This document shows positions 38,376 through 48,466 of a stretch of 64,000 bases of DNA, one piece after another. This DNA comes from Pectobacterium carotovorum (lineage in GTDB: Bacteria; Pseudomonadota; Gammaproteobacteria; Enterobacterales; Enterobacteriaceae), in NCBI RefSeq assembly GCF_033898505.1, contig NZ_JAXAFK010000001.1, positions 930,001 to 994,000 on the forward strand, in the 5' to 3' direction. Position 1 is the first letter of the stretch, and each line of letters opens with the position of its first letter. The notes under the pieces were generated by a model. That model was not told the origin of the DNA and searched no databases. It saw nothing but the letters and a program-made list of their open reading frames with translations. The translations under genes were made by a program, and so were the position numbers.

Positions 38376-38782
38376 TATTCGTTATCCTTCGGCGGCGTGC
38401 GATCGCCAGCCATGGCTCGTTCACGCTGCATTATCTGGGTACTGAAACCCACAACCAACATCACAATAAAGGTACTGATCAGGCAGGAAACCACGATGGG
38501 GCCAAACTGTTGGCTGACCAGATCGTAATAATTCATGACGCCGACGCCGATAGGGACGAACAGCAGCGCCATATGACGAATAAGAAGGTGGCAGCCCGGT
38601 TTCACCCACTGCGCGGGCAGAATTTGCGAGGCGAGAAGGGTGAACAAGACCAGCATGCCGATGATACTGCCGGGGATAGTGAACGGAAGTAACGCGGATA
38701 CCGCATTGCCTGCCAGCAGGCAGAGATAAATCAATGCGAAAGCGCGTAAATACTGCCAGCAAACGATGAACGTATTACGCAT
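38375..38782 (-). CDS. yohJ: CidA/LrgA-family membrane protein YohJ
   Basis: A 135-aa holin-like inner-membrane protein with four hydrophobic segments, including [19 protein letters not shown] and [14 protein letters not shown], both family marks. The ATG at 38782 with AGGAATTT upstream is preferred over one 11 codons earlier, because homologues start just before the first membrane segment. Cotranscribed with yohK; cdd downstream in the same order as in E. coli. Confidence 0.9.
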   Translation of the reverse strand: MRNTFIVCWQYLRAFALIYLCLLAGNAVSALLPFTIPGSIIGMLVLFTLLASQILPAQWVKPGCHLLIRHMALLFVPIGVGVMNYYDLVSQQFGPIVVSCLISTFIVMLVVGFSTQIMQRERAMAGDRTPPKDNE

Positions 38783-38938
38783 GGGAAATTCCTGATTAGC
38801 TGAGGGGGTTATCATAACGCTAATGGAATTGACGTGCCACAGCTCACGAATCTTGTTGAGGAAGGGAAGGTACGCTTGCTTAAAGGGTGAACAAGACCGT
38901 CCAGACTGAAAATGAAAAAGCGTGCTGGGTGGGATAAA

Positions 38939-38984
38939 TTCGGTTCAGCCCCCGGCGATCGCATGGGGACGGGGCTGAACCGAA
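38939..38984 (-). terminator. Terminator of celS
   Basis: A perfect 14-bp stem (TTCGGTTCAGCCCC and its complement, loop of 18 bases) 25 bases after the celS stop. The minus-strand tail is TTTAT, a modest T-run. Confidence 0.7.
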
Positions 38985-39009
38985 AGGAATGAAGGCGATG
39001 ACTTAATCG

Positions 39010-39804
39010 TTATTTGACGTCTACGCTCCACTTGGTGATGTCGATCTGTCCGTCACCGCCAAAGATCTCGGTGCCAAACTCAACGCTACTGATATATTTT
39101 GTGTTGCTCATCCAGTTCTTGGTTCCCACCAGATAGTTGGTGAAATGGCGAATATTGAGCGAGGCGTTATTGGTATTGGACGTACGAACAAAAGAAAAGA
39201 CATTCCAGCCTTTACCATTACCCGCATTGATCCAACCTTTGAATACGTTCCAGCTGCTGCCGCCGAGGAAAACCGTTTCAATATAATCACCAGCAGGGCC
39301 AGCATTGGTATTATTTAGCCAGATCATCAATTCATCAGTAGGGGCCGTGTCCCAACTGGCTTTATCGGTAGTGTGGAACCAAATATCATAAGCCGCGTTG
39401 TACGTCCCCGTGGCTTTGATGGAATAGGTGACGTTGCTGGTGATGCTCTTATTGCTGGATAATCTTATCGGCAATCCGCTATTTGCCGTATAGCCCGCAG
39501 TCCAGTGCCAGCCGCTCACCAGTGACGGATAGGCTTTGACGCTGGAGCTGCTGCTTGGCCAGTGCCAGTTCCACCCCATGCTGGTTGGGCTATTATAGAA
39601 AACGGTTTGCTGCCATCCTTTTACTTCATCTTTTCCCCAGACGTTATTGAATACATAATATTTATTATTTTCAAAATAGAGTTTATCTGCGTCTTTTGAG
39701 GAACTGGCGGCAGAAACTGTTAATGGCGAGAGTAATAAAGCAGACAAGAGTACGGGGAGCAATGTGCGGAAAGTACGCGGCGGATGAGTATTCATAATAA
39801 GCAT
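39010..39804 (-). CDS. celS: Secreted endo-1,4-beta-glucanase, glycoside hydrolase family 12
   Basis: A 264-aa cellulase, the length of Pectobacterium CelS. The signal peptide covers about residues 1-33 ([19 protein letters not shown]). GH12 catalytic residues are visible: nucleophile Glu158 in TDELMIWLNN and acid/base Glu246 in VEFGTEIFGG. Trp-rich substrate cleft segments (GWNWHWP, SGWHWTAGY) are present. AAGGAG seven bases before the ATG supports the start. The enzyme is expected to leave the cell by the type II (Out) system and attack plant cell walls. Single gene with its own terminator. It is strong evidence for a soft-rot host. Confidence 0.92.
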   Translation of the reverse strand: MLIMNTHPPRTFRTLLPVLLSALLLSPLTVSAASSSKDADKLYFENNKYYVFNNVWGKDEVKGWQQTVFYNSPTSMGWNWHWPSSSSSVKAYPSLVSGWHWTAGYTANSGLPIRLSSNKSITSNVTYSIKATGTYNAAYDIWFHTTDKASWDTAPTDELMIWLNNTNAGPAGDYIETVFLGGSSWNVFKGWINAGNGKGWNVFSFVRTSNTNNASLNIRHFTNYLVGTKNWMSNTKYISSVEFGTEIFGGDGQIDITKWSVDVK

Positions 39805-40009
39805 AATAAATCTCCTTTTAATATATGCTTGGGATGTTTCACTCTGAAATTTAGCACGTATTTAGTCAGTGTCTATGGCTGATTAAATATAAACTGTGGT
39901 GTGCTTAACAGTTTATTGTTATTTCATTCGATACCAGCATAATTCAACGCGTTACTCATGAATAAAATGAAAATCTTATTCATGAAATAATTATAAGAGC
40001 GGTAATGAA

Positions 40010-40136
40010 TATACCCTAAATAATTCGAGTTGCGTGAAGGCGGCAATCGCACGAATCCCCAGGAGCTTACACAAGTAAGTGACTGGGGTGAGTAAGGGCA
40101 GCCAACGCACAAGCAGCTTGAAGTATGACGGGTATA
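40010..40136. repeat. MITE-like interspersed repeat, short form
   Basis: A 127-bp element, the reverse-orientation relative of the one at 28684-28953. It begins TATACCCTAAATAATTCGAG and ends TTGAAGTATGACGGGTATA. Compared with the long form it lacks two interior segments of roughly 70-80 bases. The inner CACAAGTAAGTGA...CCAACGCAC part is shared. It lies between celS and the bioA end, in 200 bases of AT-rich noncoding DNA. Confidence 0.8.
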
Positions 40137-40204
40137 GTGGTGATACGAAATAAAATAGGGAAGTGATGTTAAGGCGCATGGGAGTGTGCGCCTTGAGCTG
40201 GCGA

Positions 40205-41509
40205 TTAGTTAAATAGCTGTTCGTCACGGATAGCGGCACAGACGGCGTCGGTCAGCTTACGCAGTTCATCAGGCTGAATGATAAACGGTGGCATCAGATA
40301 AATGAGCCGACCAAAGGGGCGAATCCAGACGCCGCGCTCGACGAAGAAACGCTGTAGTCGCGCCATATTAACCGGACGCTGTGTTTCCACTACGCCGATA
40401 GCGCCTAGCACGCGAACGTTCGCCACCAGCGGAGAATCTGCGCAGGGCTGTAGCGCTGCTCGCAACTGCCGCTCAATCTGCTGTACCTGTTGCTGCCAGC
40501 GGTTCTCCGCCAGCAGCGATAGGCTGGCGTTGGCCGCCGCGCACGCGAGCGGATTACCCATAAATGTGGGGCCGTGCATAAAACAGCCTGCTTCACCGTT
40601 GCTGATGGTTTCCGCTACCGTCCGGGTGGCCAGCGTGGCTGAGAGCGTCATATAACCGCCGGTAAGCGCTTTTCCCAGACACATAATGTCGGGTGAAATT
40701 CCCGCGTGTTCGCAGGCAAACAGTTTGCCGGTGCGGCCAAATCCGGTCGCGATCTCATCGGCAATCAGCAAGATCCCCCATTGGTCGCACAATTCCCGTA
40801 CCCGACGCAGGTAGGTCGGATGGTAAAAGCGCATGCCGCCTGCGCCCTGCACGATGGGCTCCAGAATCACGGCAGCGACCTCATGGGCATGCGCCGACAG
40901 CATCGCCTGTAGCGGCATGATATCGGCTTCCTGCCACTCGTCGGCAAAAGCGCCTGCGTTGATAGCGCCACATGGCGGCACATCGACAAACAGGTGGGTG
41001 GGCAGATAGCCCTGATACAGACTGTGCATCGAATTTTGCGGATCGCACACAGACATCGCACCGAAGGTGTCGCCGTGATAGCCATGACGCAGGGTGAGAA
41101 AGCGCTGACGGGTTTCACCACGTGCCTGCCAATATTGCAGCGCCATTTTCATCGCGACTTCGACGGCCACTGAGCCGGAGTCCGCCAGAAACACGCATTC
41201 CAGCGCATCCGGCGTAATGTCCACCAACTGACGACACAGCGCGACTGCTGCCGGATGTGTGATGCCGCCGAACATCACGTGCGACATCTGGCTGAGCTGG
41301 GTCTGCACCGCCTGATTGATCGTCGGATGGTTGTAACCGTGAATCGCTGCCCACCACGATGACATACCGTCGATCAGGCGACGTCCGTCATCCAGATGGA
41401 GTTCGACGCCGCTGGCCGCGACCACCGGATAGCAGGGCAGCGGTTCGGTCATCGAGGTATAGGGATGCCAAATGTGGCGCTGGTCAAAAGCAATGTCTTC
41501 CGGGCTCAT
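40205..41509 (-). CDS. bioA: Adenosylmethionine-8-amino-7-oxononanoate aminotransferase
   Basis: A 434-aa PLP-dependent class III aminotransferase that converts KAPA to DAPA in biotin synthesis, using S-adenosylmethionine as amino donor. N-terminal [12 protein letters not shown] is diagnostic. [14 protein letters not shown] and the Schiff-base Lys in [14 protein letters not shown] are visible. It is divergent from bioBFCD with the BirA operator between. Confidence 0.96.
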   Translation of the reverse strand: MSPEDIAFDQRHIWHPYTSMTEPLPCYPVVAASGVELHLDDGRRLIDGMSSWWAAIHGYNHPTINQAVQTQLSQMSHVMFGGITHPAAVALCRQLVDITPDALECVFLADSGSVAVEVAMKMALQYWQARGETRQRFLTLRHGYHGDTFGAMSVCDPQNSMHSLYQGYLPTHLFVDVPPCGAINAGAFADEWQEADIMPLQAMLSAHAHEVAAVILEPIVQGAGGMRFYHPTYLRRVRELCDQWGILLIADEIATGFGRTGKLFACEHAGISPDIMCLGKALTGGYMTLSATLATRTVAETISNGEAGCFMHGPTFMGNPLACAAANASLSLLAENRWQQQVQQIERQLRAALQPCADSPLVANVRVLGAIGVVETQRPVNMARLQRFFVERGVWIRPFGRLIYLMPPFIIQPDELRKLTDAVCAAIRDEQLFN

Positions 41510-41518
41510 GATGATCTT

Positions 41519-41551
41519 TTGTAAACCAAAATGGATTCTATTTGGTTGACA
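41519..41551. promoter_or_regulatory. BirA operator of the bio locus
   Basis: TTGTAAACCAAA (41519-41530) and TTTGGTTGACA (41541-41551) form an interrupted inverted repeat between bioA and bioB, with the form and place of the E. coli bio operator. The right arm ends in TTGACA, a possible -35 for bioB. Biotin-bound BirA should repress both directions. Confidence 0.85.
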
Positions 41552-41604
41552 GTATATCGGGTTAATTTACACTGGCGAAACGTTTTTAGTTTGGAGATGC
41601 CGAG

Positions 41605-42642
41605 ATGGCTGACCGCATTTACTGGACGCTTGAGCAAGCGCAAGACTTATTTAATAAACCTTTTCTGGAACTGATGTTTGAAGCGCAGCAGGTCCACCGC
41701 CAGCATTTTGACCCCCGTCAGGTACAGGTAAGCACGCTACTGTCGATAAAAACCGGCGCCTGTCCCGAAGATTGCAAGTATTGCCCGCAAAGCTCCCGCT
41801 ATCGTACCGGGATTGACACCGAGCGCCTGATGCAGGTTGAACAGGTGCTGGAGTCGGCCCGTCAGGCAAAAGCGGCAGGATCGACGCGTTTTTGTATGGG
41901 CGCGGCGTGGAAAAATCCGCACGAGCGCGACATGCCGTATCTGGAACAGATGGTAAAAGGCGTCAAAGAGATGGGGATGGAAACCTGCATGACGCTGGGA
42001 ACGCTGCATAACGATCAGGCCGAGCGTCTGGCCTCCGCCGGACTGGATTTCTATAACCATAACCTCGATACCTCGCCGGAATTTTACGGCAGCATCATCA
42101 CCACTCGTACCTATCAGGAACGCCTGGATACGCTGGATAAAGTGCGCGGGGCGGGCATTAAAGTCTGTTCCGGCGGCATCGTTGGGCTGGGGGAAACCGT
42201 GCGTGACCGCGCTGGGCTGTTGGTGCAACTGGCTAACTTGCCGACGCCGCCGGAAAGCGTGCCGATCAACATGCTGGTTAAGGTAAAAGGAACGCCGCTG
42301 GCGGAGAACGAGGACGTCGATCCATTTGATTTTATTCGTACTATAGCCGTGGCACGCATCATGATGCCAGCTTCCTATGTGCGTTTGTCCGCCGGACGCG
42401 AGCAGATGAGTGAACAAACGCAGGCGATGTGTTTTATGGCCGGGGCGAACTCTATTTTCTACGGCTGCAAGCTGTTAACGACGCCAAACCCGAAAGAAGA
42501 CAAGGATCTGGCACTGTTCCTCAAATTAGGTTTGAACCCGCAGCAGACGGCGACCGAATACGGGGATAACCAACAGCAACAGCGGTTAGCAGAACAGCTG
42601 ATTAATGCCGATAGCGAGCAGTTTTATAATGCTGCGGTATAA
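41605..42642 (+). CDS. bioB: Biotin synthase
   Basis: A 345-aa radical SAM enzyme inserting sulfur into dethiobiotin. The 4Fe-4S motif [10 protein letters not shown] is near residue 53, [12 protein letters not shown] and the Arg ligand of the 2Fe-2S cluster in RLSAGRE are visible. First gene of bioBFCD. Confidence 0.97.
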   Translation: MADRIYWTLEQAQDLFNKPFLELMFEAQQVHRQHFDPRQVQVSTLLSIKTGACPEDCKYCPQSSRYRTGIDTERLMQVEQVLESARQAKAAGSTRFCMGAAWKNPHERDMPYLEQMVKGVKEMGMETCMTLGTLHNDQAERLASAGLDFYNHNLDTSPEFYGSIITTRTYQERLDTLDKVRGAGIKVCSGGIVGLGETVRDRAGLLVQLANLPTPPESVPINMLVKVKGTPLAENEDVDPFDFIRTIAVARIMMPASYVRLSAGREQMSEQTQAMCFMAGANSIFYGCKLLTTPNPKEDKDLALFLKLGLNPQQTATEYGDNQQQQRLAEQLINADSEQFYNAAV

Positions 42643-42681
42643 CGCCCTGCGAGTGCGCCGTCTGGTAAGGCGTGTTGCATC

Positions 42682-43839
42682 ATGAGCTGGCAGCAACGTA
42701 TTGACGCCGCGCTGGCACAGCGCCAGCGTGATGATGCTTACCGTGTGAGGCTGGCTAATCAAGGCGGCAGCGGGCGCTGGCTGATGCAGGGCGATCGCTG
42801 CTACCTGAATTTTTCCAGCAACGACTATCTGGGGTTGAGCCACCACCCGGAAATTGTGCGTGCCTGGCAGCAGGGCGCTGAGCAATACGGGATTGGCAGC
42901 GGCGGTTCCGGACATGTGACCGGGTATACCGATGCCCATGCCACGCTGGAAAGTCAGCTTGCCGACTGGCTGGGCTATCCGCGTGCGCTGCTGTTTATTT
43001 CCGGCTATGCCGCGAATCAGGCCGTGGTGGCCGCGCTGGCACAGGCGGAAGACCGTATTTTGGCCGATAAGCTCAGCCATGCGTCGCTGCTGGAAGCGGC
43101 GGCACAGTCCCCCGCGACCCTGCGACGCTTTAAACACAATCAGGCCGATAGCCTGCAAGCGCTGCTGGAAAAGCCTACGGACGGCCAGACGCTGGTGGTG
43201 ACCGAAGGCGTTTTCAGCATGGATGGTGATACCGCACCGTTATCAGCGCTACAGGCTCAGTGCCGGGCGCACGATGCCTGGCTGATGGTGGACGATGCTC
43301 ACGGGATTGGCGTGCTGGGTGATGAAGGTCGTGGGAGCAGCTGGCAGCAAGGCATTAAACCTGAGCTGCTGATTGTCACGTTCGGCAAAGCGTTTGGTGT
43401 GAGCGGCGCGGCGGTGCTGTGCGCTGAACCGCTGGCCGAATACTTTCTGCAATTTGCCCGTCATTTGATTTACAGCACCTCGATGCCCGCGGCGCAGGCC
43501 TGTGCGCTGAGCGCGGCACTCAACTGTGTCCGTCAGGGCGATGCGCGGCGTGATGCGCTGCGGCGCAACGTTGAGCAGTTCCGCGCGGGCTTTTCCAACT
43601 CGTCCTATCAACTGATGGATTCACAGAGTGCGATTCAGCCGCTGATTGTCGGCGAGAACGTACGCGCGCTGGCGCTAACGAACCACCTGCGTGAACAGGG
43701 CGTGTGGGTCAGTGCCATGCGACCACCGACGGTGCCGCCCGGTAGCGCGCGCCTGCGGATTACGCTGACGGCGGAACATCAGCCGGAAGATATCAGACGC
43801 TTGCTTACGGTATTACACCATGCTGACAGAAAACTATAA
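42682..43839 (+). CDS. bioF: 8-amino-7-oxononanoate synthase
   Basis: A 385-aa PLP enzyme condensing pimeloyl-ACP with alanine to KAPA. Motifs: [33 protein letters not shown] and the PLP Lys in [10 protein letters not shown]. It starts 39 bases after bioB and overlaps bioC by 20 bases. Confidence 0.96.
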   Translation: MSWQQRIDAALAQRQRDDAYRVRLANQGGSGRWLMQGDRCYLNFSSNDYLGLSHHPEIVRAWQQGAEQYGIGSGGSGHVTGYTDAHATLESQLADWLGYPRALLFISGYAANQAVVAALAQAEDRILADKLSHASLLEAAAQSPATLRRFKHNQADSLQALLEKPTDGQTLVVTEGVFSMDGDTAPLSALQAQCRAHDAWLMVDDAHGIGVLGDEGRGSSWQQGIKPELLIVTFGKAFGVSGAAVLCAEPLAEYFLQFARHLIYSTSMPAAQACALSAALNCVRQGDARRDALRRNVEQFRAGFSNSSYQLMDSQSAIQPLIVGENVRALALTNHLREQGVWVSAMRPPTVPPGSARLRITLTAEHQPEDIRRLLTVLHHADRKL

Positions 43840-44581
43840 CAAGCAGGCGATAGCGCAGGCGTTTGGACGTGCTGCAGGAGGTTATGACCGCTTTGCCGAA
43901 CTGCAGCGCACCAGCGGAGAACGCCTGCTGACGCTGATGCCGCCGCACGCTGGTTTACTGGTATTGGATGCGGGATGTGGAACCGGGCACTTTAGCCGCC
44001 GCTGGCGTCAACGGGGAAAAACGGTGATCGCGCTGGATTTATCGACGGCCATGCTCGCACAGGCGCGTGAGCAGCACGTTGCGGATCGTTATCAGGAAGG
44101 GGATATCGAAAACCTGCCGCTGGCGGATTGCAGTGTGGATATCAGCTATAGCAATCTGGCCGTGCAGTGGTGCGACTCGTTACCGCGCGCGTTGGCAGAG
44201 CTGTATCGGGTCACGCGGCCGGGAGGCGTGATTGCGTTTGCGACACTGGCAGACGGTTCCTTAAGCGAACTGTCGCAGGCGTGGCAGAGGCTGGATGGCA
44301 CGCAGCGGACGAATCGCTTTCTGCCGCTCTCCGCCATCGACGCGGCCTGTCAGCCTTACCGGCATCATCTGGTGCAAGAACGTGAGGTCTGCCTTTTCCC
44401 TGATGTATTAGCGTTAATGAAATCGCTGAAAGGGATTGGGGCGACCTGGCTGCACGAAGGGCGCACGCCGGGGCTATTGAGCCGGGCACGTTTGGCGGCG
44501 CTGTCTGCCCACTATCCGCAAGAGCAGGGTGGCTACCCGCTCAGCTATCAACTGGTTTATGGAGTGATTTATCGTGATTGA
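43820..44581 (+). CDS. bioC: Malonyl-ACP O-methyltransferase
   Basis: A 253-aa SAM-dependent methyltransferase that starts pimeloyl synthesis by methylating malonyl-ACP. N-terminal [16 protein letters not shown] is typical, the SAM loop is [12 protein letters not shown] and the motif SNLAVQWC is family specific. Overlaps both neighbours, showing translational coupling. Confidence 0.95.
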   Translation: MLTENYNKQAIAQAFGRAAGGYDRFAELQRTSGERLLTLMPPHAGLLVLDAGCGTGHFSRRWRQRGKTVIALDLSTAMLAQAREQHVADRYQEGDIENLPLADCSVDISYSNLAVQWCDSLPRALAELYRVTRPGGVIAFATLADGSLSELSQAWQRLDGTQRTNRFLPLSAIDAACQPYRHHLVQEREVCLFPDVLALMKSLKGIGATWLHEGRTPGLLSRARLAALSAHYPQEQGGYPLSYQLVYGVIYRD

Positions 44582-45257
44582 GCGCTGGTTTGTGACGGGC
44601 ACGGATACCGAAGTCGGGAAAACGGTCGCGAGTACGGCGCTGCTTCAGGCGGCGAGTCAGGCCGGATACCGTACCGCAGGCTATAAGCCCGTGGCATCCG
44701 GCTGTGAAATGACGGCCGATGGCATTCGCAACAGTGATGCGCTGGCGCTTCAGGCGAATAGCAGCGTCCGGCTGGATTATGAGGCCGTGAACCCGCTGGC
44801 ATTTATGGAACCAACTTCACCGCATATTATCAGCGCGGTAGAGCAGCGGCCTATCCATCTTTCGGCGCTATCCGCAGGGCTGCGGGCATTAGAAACGCAG
44901 GCGGATTGGCTGCTGGTCGAAGGGGCGGGCGGGTGGTTTACGCCGCTGTCGGCGCAGGATACGTTTGCTGACTGGGTGGTACAGGAACAGCTTCCGGTGA
45001 TTTTGGTCGTCGGCATTAAGCTAGGGTGCATTAATCACGCGATGCTCACTGCCCAAGCGATTCAACACGCTGGGTTGCGACTTGGCGGCTGGATTGCTAA
45101 CGACATCACGCCACCCGGAAAATGGCATCAGCCGTATCTGCAAACGCTGCAACAGCGCCTGCCCGCGCCAATGCTGGGCGAAATTCCTTATGTATCGGAT
45201 CTTCAGCAGCATAACCTAGGGGCATATTTGGATATTGAACCATTAGCCTATCCGTAG
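44574..45257 (+). CDS. bioD: Dethiobiotin synthetase
   Basis: A 227-aa ATP-dependent carboxylase forming dethiobiotin. The P-loop is GTDTEVGKT near the N-terminus, EGAGGWFTPLS the second conserved segment. It starts with GTG inside the end of bioC (8-base overlap). In E. coli the next gene is uvrB; here about 4.6 kb are inserted. Confidence 0.96.
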   Translation: MIERWFVTGTDTEVGKTVASTALLQAASQAGYRTAGYKPVASGCEMTADGIRNSDALALQANSSVRLDYEAVNPLAFMEPTSPHIISAVEQRPIHLSALSAGLRALETQADWLLVEGAGGWFTPLSAQDTFADWVVQEQLPVILVVGIKLGCINHAMLTAQAIQHAGLRLGGWIANDITPPGKWHQPYLQTLQQRLPAPMLGEIPYVSDLQQHNLGAYLDIEPLAYP

Positions 45258-45730
45258 GCCTCTTAGTGAGAATATTGCCGCTAATATAGAATTTCTAATA
45301 AACTATTTTTTGCTCATTTCGCCACTATAGTGGCGAAATTGTGGTGATTAATGCCAATAGAATATAAGCATTAAAATTATTTCAAAAAAAACAATACAAA
45401 TCTCTATTATTCTAATGATTATTTTTCATTTTAATATAAATTCAATGATTATTTAATTTAAATAAACCCCTCAAAATAATATCTTATTTAAGATGTATTT
45501 CCGATATTTTTATCTATTTTGGTTAATGGATTTGTTTTTAAATTTCGCTCTCTTTTGCTATATTTCATATATAACATGATGTTGCGGTTTTTTATTCTAC
45601 TCATTTGACTTTTATTTTTATTAGAAAATGCAACTTTTTATGCTTTAATAAAAATATAGCGCTTTAGCTATTGGTAAACTCGTGCTTCATCGATTATTTT
45701 CTCTTAATTTATTTGCTTATAAGGAATGCT
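45258..45730. other. AT-rich junction after bioD with perfect palindrome
   Basis: 473 noncoding bases that mark the left edge of the insert. At 45316-45339 is a perfect 24-bp palindrome with half-site ATTTCGCCACTA, 58 bases after bioD. It could be the bioD terminator, although no T-run follows it, or a protein-binding site. The rest is strikingly AT-rich and should hold the promoter of the toxin genes; it is a likely H-NS target. Confidence 0.6.
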
Positions 45731-46135
45731 ATGGCTTACGCTCAATGGGTGGAAATAAGAATATATTCTGAAAATATGACATTAACAGTAAAAAATGTAG
45801 TCCAGAGTTGGGGCAAGTTCTATAAAAAAGGAAATAAAGATGATGAAATATCAAAAGACAAGATTGAAGGGTTAAAAATAGATTATGACTCCAATGTGAC
45901 CATTTGCTCATGCGGTCGTTCAAATTCCTGGTCTGGAACCGAAGGTAGCTTTGAGCTATACGATGGTAGTGTACTCGTCGGGAAGTATTATTGGGATTGT
46001 CCATGGGGTTCCAAAGATAATAAATCAGAATGGACTAAAGGAGATAGTAAAAATTATGAGACGTCGATAGAAGGGGGCAACCTAGATTCAGGTGCTATAG
46101 GAAATGTTTATCTTACCTGTATCAAGATAAATTAA
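45731..46135 (+). CDS. Aegerolysin-family protein (pore-forming toxin membrane-binding part)
   Basis: A 134-aa protein closely resembling fungal aegerolysins such as ostreolysin and pleurotolysin A. Matching features in order: AYAQWVEIRI at residues 2-11, KNVVQSWGKFYKKGNKDDEIS (21-41), CGRS (61-64), YYWDCPWGSK (86-95) and NLDSGAIG (117-124). Known members are beta-sandwich proteins that bind sphingomyelin/cholesterol or ceramide phosphoethanolamine and recruit a MACPF partner. No signal peptide is visible, as usual for the family. AAGGA six bases before the ATG at 45731 supports this start over one 20 codons earlier. The MACPF gene follows after 65 bases. AT-rich, unlike the bio genes: acquired DNA is likely. 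Confidence 0.93.
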   Translation: MAYAQWVEIRIYSENMTLTVKNVVQSWGKFYKKGNKDDEISKDKIEGLKIDYDSNVTICSCGRSNSWSGTEGSFELYDGSVLVGKYYWDCPWGSKDNKSEWTKGDSKNYETSIEGGNLDSGAIGNVYLTCIKIN

Positions 46136-46200
46136 ATAAATCTATCTTATCGGTTACTGACCCTCTTTCTACTGAAATTATATTAATCTAAGGATTTGAA

Positions 46201-48360
46201 ATGGAAAGTAATAAGTCTTTTAATAACCCACTGATTGGGGTTAGGATTGGTTCTACAATATCAGGTAATGAAGGGAAATTCAGTCCCTCTATTATTGTTG
46301 AAAATATAACCCGCATGATTCCAGAAAAAGAAGTTGTAAAATCTATGACGGGGAAAAGTTTATATGTTTATACGGATGAGCTTAATCAGGGGTCCTTGGG
46401 CGTCGCTGGAGGCTATGGTGTCTCTGGGGCATCGAAACTGACATCCTCTCTCTCCACCTATGTTGGGAATGCGACTGCATCAAGCAGTAAATCGATTAAT
46501 GTTAATTATAACGTTACGATGCTCTCTGGCATGGAATATATTGATTTTGACGACCTCAAAGCCGAAGATATTATAAATTCATTAAAATCAGGACCAAAAC
46601 ATCTTGCTCTGGATGTATTGAATAAATTCAATGCGGTTAGAGGGCAGTCTGATAGCTCTGATACCCTGATGTTAGAGTGGGTTAATTCTTTACAAAAATT
46701 TGTGAAGCAATATGGTGATGGGGTTGTCGTGGGCGTCATCTGGGGAGGATTAGGTACAGTCTCAATGAGTATGTCCAGCTCAGAAGAAATGAGTGATTGG
46801 AAGTATGGTGGGAACGCCGACTTTTCTTATTCTAGCGTGGGCACGGCTGTATCCGTTAAGGCCACTTATGATGGCGGTAATTCAAAAAGTGAGTCAAAAG
46901 TTAATGTTGGCTGCACTTCCTGGTCTAGTGGGGGGTGTGTTGCAGAGCAGGTGGATGAGTGGTTTAGGGTTGTCGAAAATAAAGCTTTTACAGACATTGC
47001 AGAGATCAAGCTACTAGAAAAAGCGCCGACAATAAACACCGTTGCACCTCCGCCTACCATTCCAGATTTTCAAAAACCGGAAAGCGATCCTGAAGTTACC
47101 GATGAAGTAAAAAAAATAGAAAATCTGGACGATCTTGATACGTTTTCTGTCGCATCGGGCTATGAGAAAGCTAAAGAAATTGATAAGGATTTGACGCTAG
47201 AGGAGTTTATTAAAAAAGCAAATGAAAGCGCTGATACTAAGAATGTAGAAGAGTTAAATAAAGACGTTAAAAATAACGATGTAGATGTCTTACAGCCGGT
47301 TAACAAAAGTATTAAGGTTCTGGCTGAAATGGCAGTTATCCTGGATGAGCAGGTATCAGAGTTTAGCGATGATGACTTTTTCTTGAAAGATAAAGCTGAT
47401 GCTTCACTCGAAGGGGATTATACCGTCCTTGGTGCTTGGATCGCTAATTGGTCAGATATTTTTCCCTGGATGTCGACGGGATATCTCAATGAAATATCGA
47501 ATACCTTGATGGCACAAGAACTGTTGAAAAAACAGTGCATGATTCAGGATTTGTTAGCATTAAGTAATCTTTATTATGTCCTGGAGTCGTGCAAAGTCGA
47601 TCTTTCATTCTGTAAAATAAAGTCCGCTTTACAAATTGCAGACTCATTTGGGCAAAGTTTGAGTTATCTTAAATCTGTATTAGATAAAGATGATGCAATA
47701 GAAAAAACGTTCAAAATGTTGAGTAATGAAGCGAAAATTATTTATAAAAAATGGAATGATATAAAATTTCTACGTAGCGCAGAGTTAGGGTTAGGGTTAT
47801 TATCAAAAAATGAAAACTCCATTACCGATCACGTGTTGCGTGTAGAGTCTCATCCTTACAGACAGGTTGTTTATAAAGCTGAATACTGCTCATACGGCAC
47901 GGGGAATTATAGTGCGTTTAGTGCCTTTCTGAAACTGTTTCCACTCATTGGTGTTGATGGGGAAATTTATGCATTCGGGCCATCATCCATGCTTTTAAGA
48001 AGTGTGAAAGAGGGTGAAATTACTTTCACTAAAGGTGGAGCTGCCGCAATGCGTTTTCAGATAAATGCAGATGAAAAAATATTGGAAAATAGTTATGGCA
48101 AACTCATACCTCTTCCTTTCACTGCTGCTGATAATGTCCGCTGGCGTGGACAGGGTTTTAGTACAAATCTGTCATCTATTAGCACGGTCAACGAACATTT
48201 AGATAAAATTCTCAAGGAGTTGGGAGAACTAAATGTTTGCACGTTTAGTAGCGAAGGATGGGATAAAGACTGGAATTATACGAAATCATATAATCTACGT
48301 GCATTGAAAACACAGTACGTTGGTTTAGTTGAAGAGGTTAAGAATGTATTTGGTCATTGA
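46201..48360 (+). CDS. MACPF-domain protein (pore-forming partner of the aegerolysin)
   Basis: A 719-aa protein. Residues about 30-275 fit a membrane attack complex/perforin domain: the signature Y-G-x9-G-G is present as Tyr171-Gly172...Gly182-Gly183 (YGDGVVVGVIWGG), followed by a polar beta-rich stretch. A proline-rich linker (about 275-305) joins a 400-residue C-terminal region, mostly helical then beta-like, that I do not recognise. It is longer than pleurotolysin B (about 540 aa). No signal peptide is seen. AAGGA seven bases before the ATG. In two-component systems the aegerolysin binds the membrane and the MACPF protein inserts a large ring pore. Export route and target are unknown; insect cells are a reasonable guess from related insecticidal pairs. 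Confidence 0.85.
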   Translation: MESNKSFNNPLIGVRIGSTISGNEGKFSPSIIVENITRMIPEKEVVKSMTGKSLYVYTDELNQGSLGVAGGYGVSGASKLTSSLSTYVGNATASSSKSINVNYNVTMLSGMEYIDFDDLKAEDIINSLKSGPKHLALDVLNKFNAVRGQSDSSDTLMLEWVNSLQKFVKQYGDGVVVGVIWGGLGTVSMSMSSSEEMSDWKYGGNADFSYSSVGTAVSVKATYDGGNSKSESKVNVGCTSWSSGGCVAEQVDEWFRVVENKAFTDIAEIKLLEKAPTINTVAPPPTIPDFQKPESDPEVTDEVKKIENLDDLDTFSVASGYEKAKEIDKDLTLEEFIKKANESADTKNVEELNKDVKNNDVDVLQPVNKSIKVLAEMAVILDEQVSEFSDDDFFLKDKADASLEGDYTVLGAWIANWSDIFPWMSTGYLNEISNTLMAQELLKKQCMIQDLLALSNLYYVLESCKVDLSFCKIKSALQIADSFGQSLSYLKSVLDKDDAIEKTFKMLSNEAKIIYKKWNDIKFLRSAELGLGLLSKNENSITDHVLRVESHPYRQVVYKAEYCSYGTGNYSAFSAFLKLFPLIGVDGEIYAFGPSSMLLRSVKEGEITFTKGGAAAMRFQINADEKILENSYGKLIPLPFTAADNVRWRGQGFSTNLSSISTVNEHLDKILKELGELNVCTFSSEGWDKDWNYTKSYNLRALKTQYVGLVEEVKNVFGH

Positions 48361-48466
48361 TGTAATTTTATTTCGGCGTGGTTGAATTATTGTCACCTTA
48401 GAAATATTTGGTGATTTTACCTGCCATGATCTAATAATTTCTATATTATATTTTGAGGATAATACT

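Noticed and set aside
39805..40009. KdgR operator upstream of celS
   Set aside because: A TGTTATTTCATT stretch is only a loose match to the KdgR consensus and no second arm is convincing.
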